A stretch of DNA of 64,000 bases from Loktanella gaetbuli. Its GTDB lineage: Bacteria > Pseudomonadota > Alphaproteobacteria > Rhodobacterales > Rhodobacteraceae. This document shows positions 62,128 through 64,000 of this stretch, in pieces. The DNA lies in assembly GCF_020531945.1 (NCBI RefSeq), contig NZ_JAJATZ010000001.1, positions 496,001-560,000 on the forward strand. The letters run 5' to 3'. Both the position numbers and the translations under genes were made by a program. Below the pieces are notes generated by a model. It saw only the letters and a program-made list of their open reading frames with translations. It did not search any database and was not told the origin of the DNA. How positions within the stretch are numbered: the stretch's first letter is position 1; every line of letters starts with the position of its first letter.

Positions 62128-64000
62128 GACGGTTCCAGCGTGATCAGAGTGGCCTTTGCCTTGACCTGATCGCCGGGGGCTGCGGTGACGCTGGCGACGA
62201 TCCCGTCACGCGGCGCGCGCAACACGTGTTCCATCTTCATCGCCTCGAGGACGACCATCCGCGCGCCCTCTTGAACACTGTCACCGACCGCCACGGCGAC
62301 CGATTGCACCAGACCCGGCATCGGCGCCAATACGGCGTCGCCGCCCGCGCCCGCACCCCTGCGCGCCAGCGGATCGGGATGGTCAAAGGTCACGGGATCA
62401 CGACCGAACACAGTGATCTGCCGCGCGTGGACCGCGACCTGCGGCATGCGCATACCGTCACAGGTCCAACCGTCCGCGACCCGGCGCAGCATCACCGTCT
62501 CGCCCGCAACCTCTGCCGCGATCCCGTCGCGCTGAACGGTCAGCGCAACCTTCAGATCGGCCTCGGCCAGTCGCAGGTTCACCAGATGGCGCAGGGGCTG
62601 CCACAGCGTGAAACCGCCGTGTGGCACCACTGCATCCAGACCCGCGGCATGAACGGCAGCCAGCGCCGTATGGGCCGCCGTCGGCACGACCGCCGCCGTC
62701 AGGTCATCGTGCCGCGCGATCAACCCGGTATCGACACGCCCTGCCACGAAATCCGGCTGCGCCGCCAGCCGCTGCAAAAACCCCAGGTTTGTCACGCAGC
62801 CCGCGACCTGCGTGTCGGCCAGCGCCCGCGACAACCGCCCCAATGCTGTTGCCCGGTCAGGGCCATGGCAGGTCACCTTGGCGATCATCGGATCATACCA
62901 AGGCGAAATTTCTGATCCGGCCGCGACCCCGCTGTCGATCCGGGCATCAGCGGGGAACTGCAAATGATCCAGCGTGCCTGTCGCAGGCAGGAAGCCCGCT
63001 GGCACATCCTCTGCGTATAATCGCGCCTCGAACGCATGGCCGGTAATGGTCAGATCGTCTTGTACACAAGGCAGCGGCGCACCTGCCGCCACGCGCAACT
63101 GCCAGTCGACCAAATCCACGCCGGTGATCGCCTCTGTCACGGGGTGTTCGACCTGCAAGCGCGTGTTCATTTCCATGAACCAGAACCCGTCGGGGCGCAG
63201 CCCGCCTGCCCCGTCCACGATGAATTCCACGGTGCCTGCACCCGCGTAGCCGATCGCGCGGGCCGCAGCCACCGCCGCATCGCCCATCGCGGCGCGCACC
63301 TGCGCGGTCATGCCGGGCGCTGGTGCCTCCTCGATGACCTTCTGGTGGCGGCGTTGCAACGAACAGTCGCGCTCAAAAAGATGCACCGCATCGGTGCCGT
63401 CGCCAAAGATCTGCACCTCGATATGGCGCGGCTGCTGGATGTATTTCTCGATCAATACCCGCGCGTTGCCGAATGCCGTGCGCGCCTCGGCCTGCGCGCT
63501 GGCCAGCGCCTCGGCGAAATCGCCCGGACTTTCGACCAGTCGCATCCCCTTGCCGCCACCGCCTGCGACCGCCTTGATCAGCACCGGATAGCCGATGTCA
63601 GCCGCCTGCCCGGCCAGATGATCCGCATCCTGATTGTCACCCTGATAGCCCGGCACGACCGGCACGCCGGCATCGGCCATCAAAGTCTTGGCCGCGTCCT
63701 TGAGTCCCATCTTGCTGATCGCATCGGCACTGGGACCGATGAACACCAGCCCCGCATCCACCACTGCATCCACGAAATCGGGGTTTTCGGACAGGAATCC
63801 ATAGCCCGGATGGATCGCCTGCGCGCCCGTGTCCCGTGCCGCCGCAATGATCAGATCACCGCGCAGATAGCTGTCGGCCACGGGCGCAGGCCCCAGCCGC
63901 ACGGCGGTATCGGCCATGCGCACATGCAGCGCGTCTGCGTCGGCGTCGGAATAGACGGCCACCGTTTCAACACCCAGCGCACGCGCAGTTCGGATGATCC
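62124..64000 (-). CDS. Biotin-dependent acyl-CoA carboxylase alpha subunit (5' truncated at window edge)
   Basis: At least 625 residues; the frame is open to the last base, and about 15-20 N-terminal residues lie outside. The biotin carboxylase core (GGGKGMRLV, ERDCSLQRRHQKVIEEAPAP) is followed by a linking domain and a C-terminal biotinyl domain with EAMKMEH; the Lys is biotinylated by BirA. It resembles the alpha subunit of 3-methylcrotonyl-, acetyl- or propionyl-CoA carboxylases; methylcrotonyl-CoA is the likeliest by length. The beta subunit is not in the window. Confidence 0.88.
   Translation of the reverse strand, partial: IIRTARALGVETVAVYSDADADALHVRMADTAVRLGPAPVADSYLRGDLIIAAARDTGAQAIHPGYGFLSENPDFVDAVVDAGLVFIGPSADAISKMGLKDAAKTLMADAGVPVVPGYQGDNQDADHLAGQAADIGYPVLIKAVAGGGGKGMRLVESPGDFAEALASAQAEARTAFGNARVLIEKYIQQPRHIEVQIFGDGTDAVHLFERDCSLQRRHQKVIEEAPAPGMTAQVRAAMGDAAVAAARAIGYAGAGTVEFIVDGAGGLRPDGFWFMEMNTRLQVEHPVTEAITGVDLVDWQLRVAAGAPLPCVQDDLTITGHAFEARLYAEDVPAGFLPATGTLDHLQFPADARIDSGVAAGSEISPWYDPMIAKVTCHGPDRATALGRLSRALADTQVAGCVTNLGFLQRLAAQPDFVAGRVDTGLIARHDDLTAAVVPTAAHTALAAVHAAGLDAVVPHGGFTLWQPLRHLVNLRLAEADLKVALTVQRDGIAAEVAGETVMLRRVADGWTCDGMRMPQVAVHARQITVFGRDPVTFDHPDPLARRGAGAGGDAVLAPMPGLVQSVAVAVGDSVQEGARMVVLEAMKMEHVLRAPRDGIVASVTAAPGDQVKAKATLITLEPS

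Overview
The window is a GC-rich, densely packed chromosomal segment from an alphaproteobacterium, most likely a member of the Rhodobacteraceae/Roseobacter group. This rests on the order bamE-DUF177-rpmF-plsX-fabH-ihfA-merR, the order scpB-scpA-nagZ-SPOR-argS, a DksA-like protein with a degraded zinc finger, a long double-domain Dcd, and a complex I locus studded with small family-specific genes and followed by birA-coaX-rnj. I see no insertion sequence, prophage, CRISPR array or rRNA. One tRNA gene, tRNA-Pro(GGG), is present. All of this is read from sequence and family knowledge without database searches.

Region 1 (1-13.8 kb): the 3' end of mazG, an iron-binding periplasmic protein (FbpA type), an ABC-F ATPase, an OlsB-like acyltransferase, msrB, then bamE diverging from the DUF177-rpmF-plsX-fabH-ihfA-merR block that links ribosome assembly with fatty-acid and phospholipid synthesis. 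tRNA-Pro and dcd follow, then the minus-strand scpB/scpA/nagZ/SPOR genes (chromosome segregation and cell-wall recycling).

Region 2 (13.8-28.7 kb): argS, a CPA1-type antiporter, dgt, erpA, xth, a flavin monooxygenase, dksA, and a MoxR ATPase / lipoprotein / small membrane protein / VWA cluster with an M48 protease. A solitary FbpC-type ATPase and an atypical SDR follow. The DUF2927-like lipoprotein has no visible Shine-Dalgarno of its own; a short Cys-rich upstream frame ends in an ATGA overlap with its start.

Region 3 (28.7-41.8 kb): a Hint-domain protein, a tandem array of three divergent TbpB-like lipoproteins with poly-Gly after the lipid cysteine, prfC, exoD, an uncharacterised protein with an Ada-like CxxC module, osmC, an RhlE-type helicase, and a small exported protein whose Shine-Dalgarno sits inside a hairpin with a competing alternative fold. 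Then come rnj, coaX and birA.

Region 4 (41.7-61.4 kb): a complete complex I locus, nuoA to nuoN, on the minus strand, with nine non-subunit genes between subunit genes and two terminator-like hairpins (after nuoE and after nuoF). NuoE carries a long linker and a C-terminal helix-hairpin-helix-like module, and a neighbouring membrane protein has a second copy of that module. A good sigma-70-type promoter lies upstream of nuoA. The window closes with a glutathione S-transferase and the 5'-truncated alpha subunit of a biotin-dependent acyl-CoA carboxylase.

The most promising leads are the hairpin switch at 37.8 kb, the TbpB-like lipoprotein array, the NuoE/membrane-protein module pair with its accessory genes, and the leader ORF at 23.2 kb.
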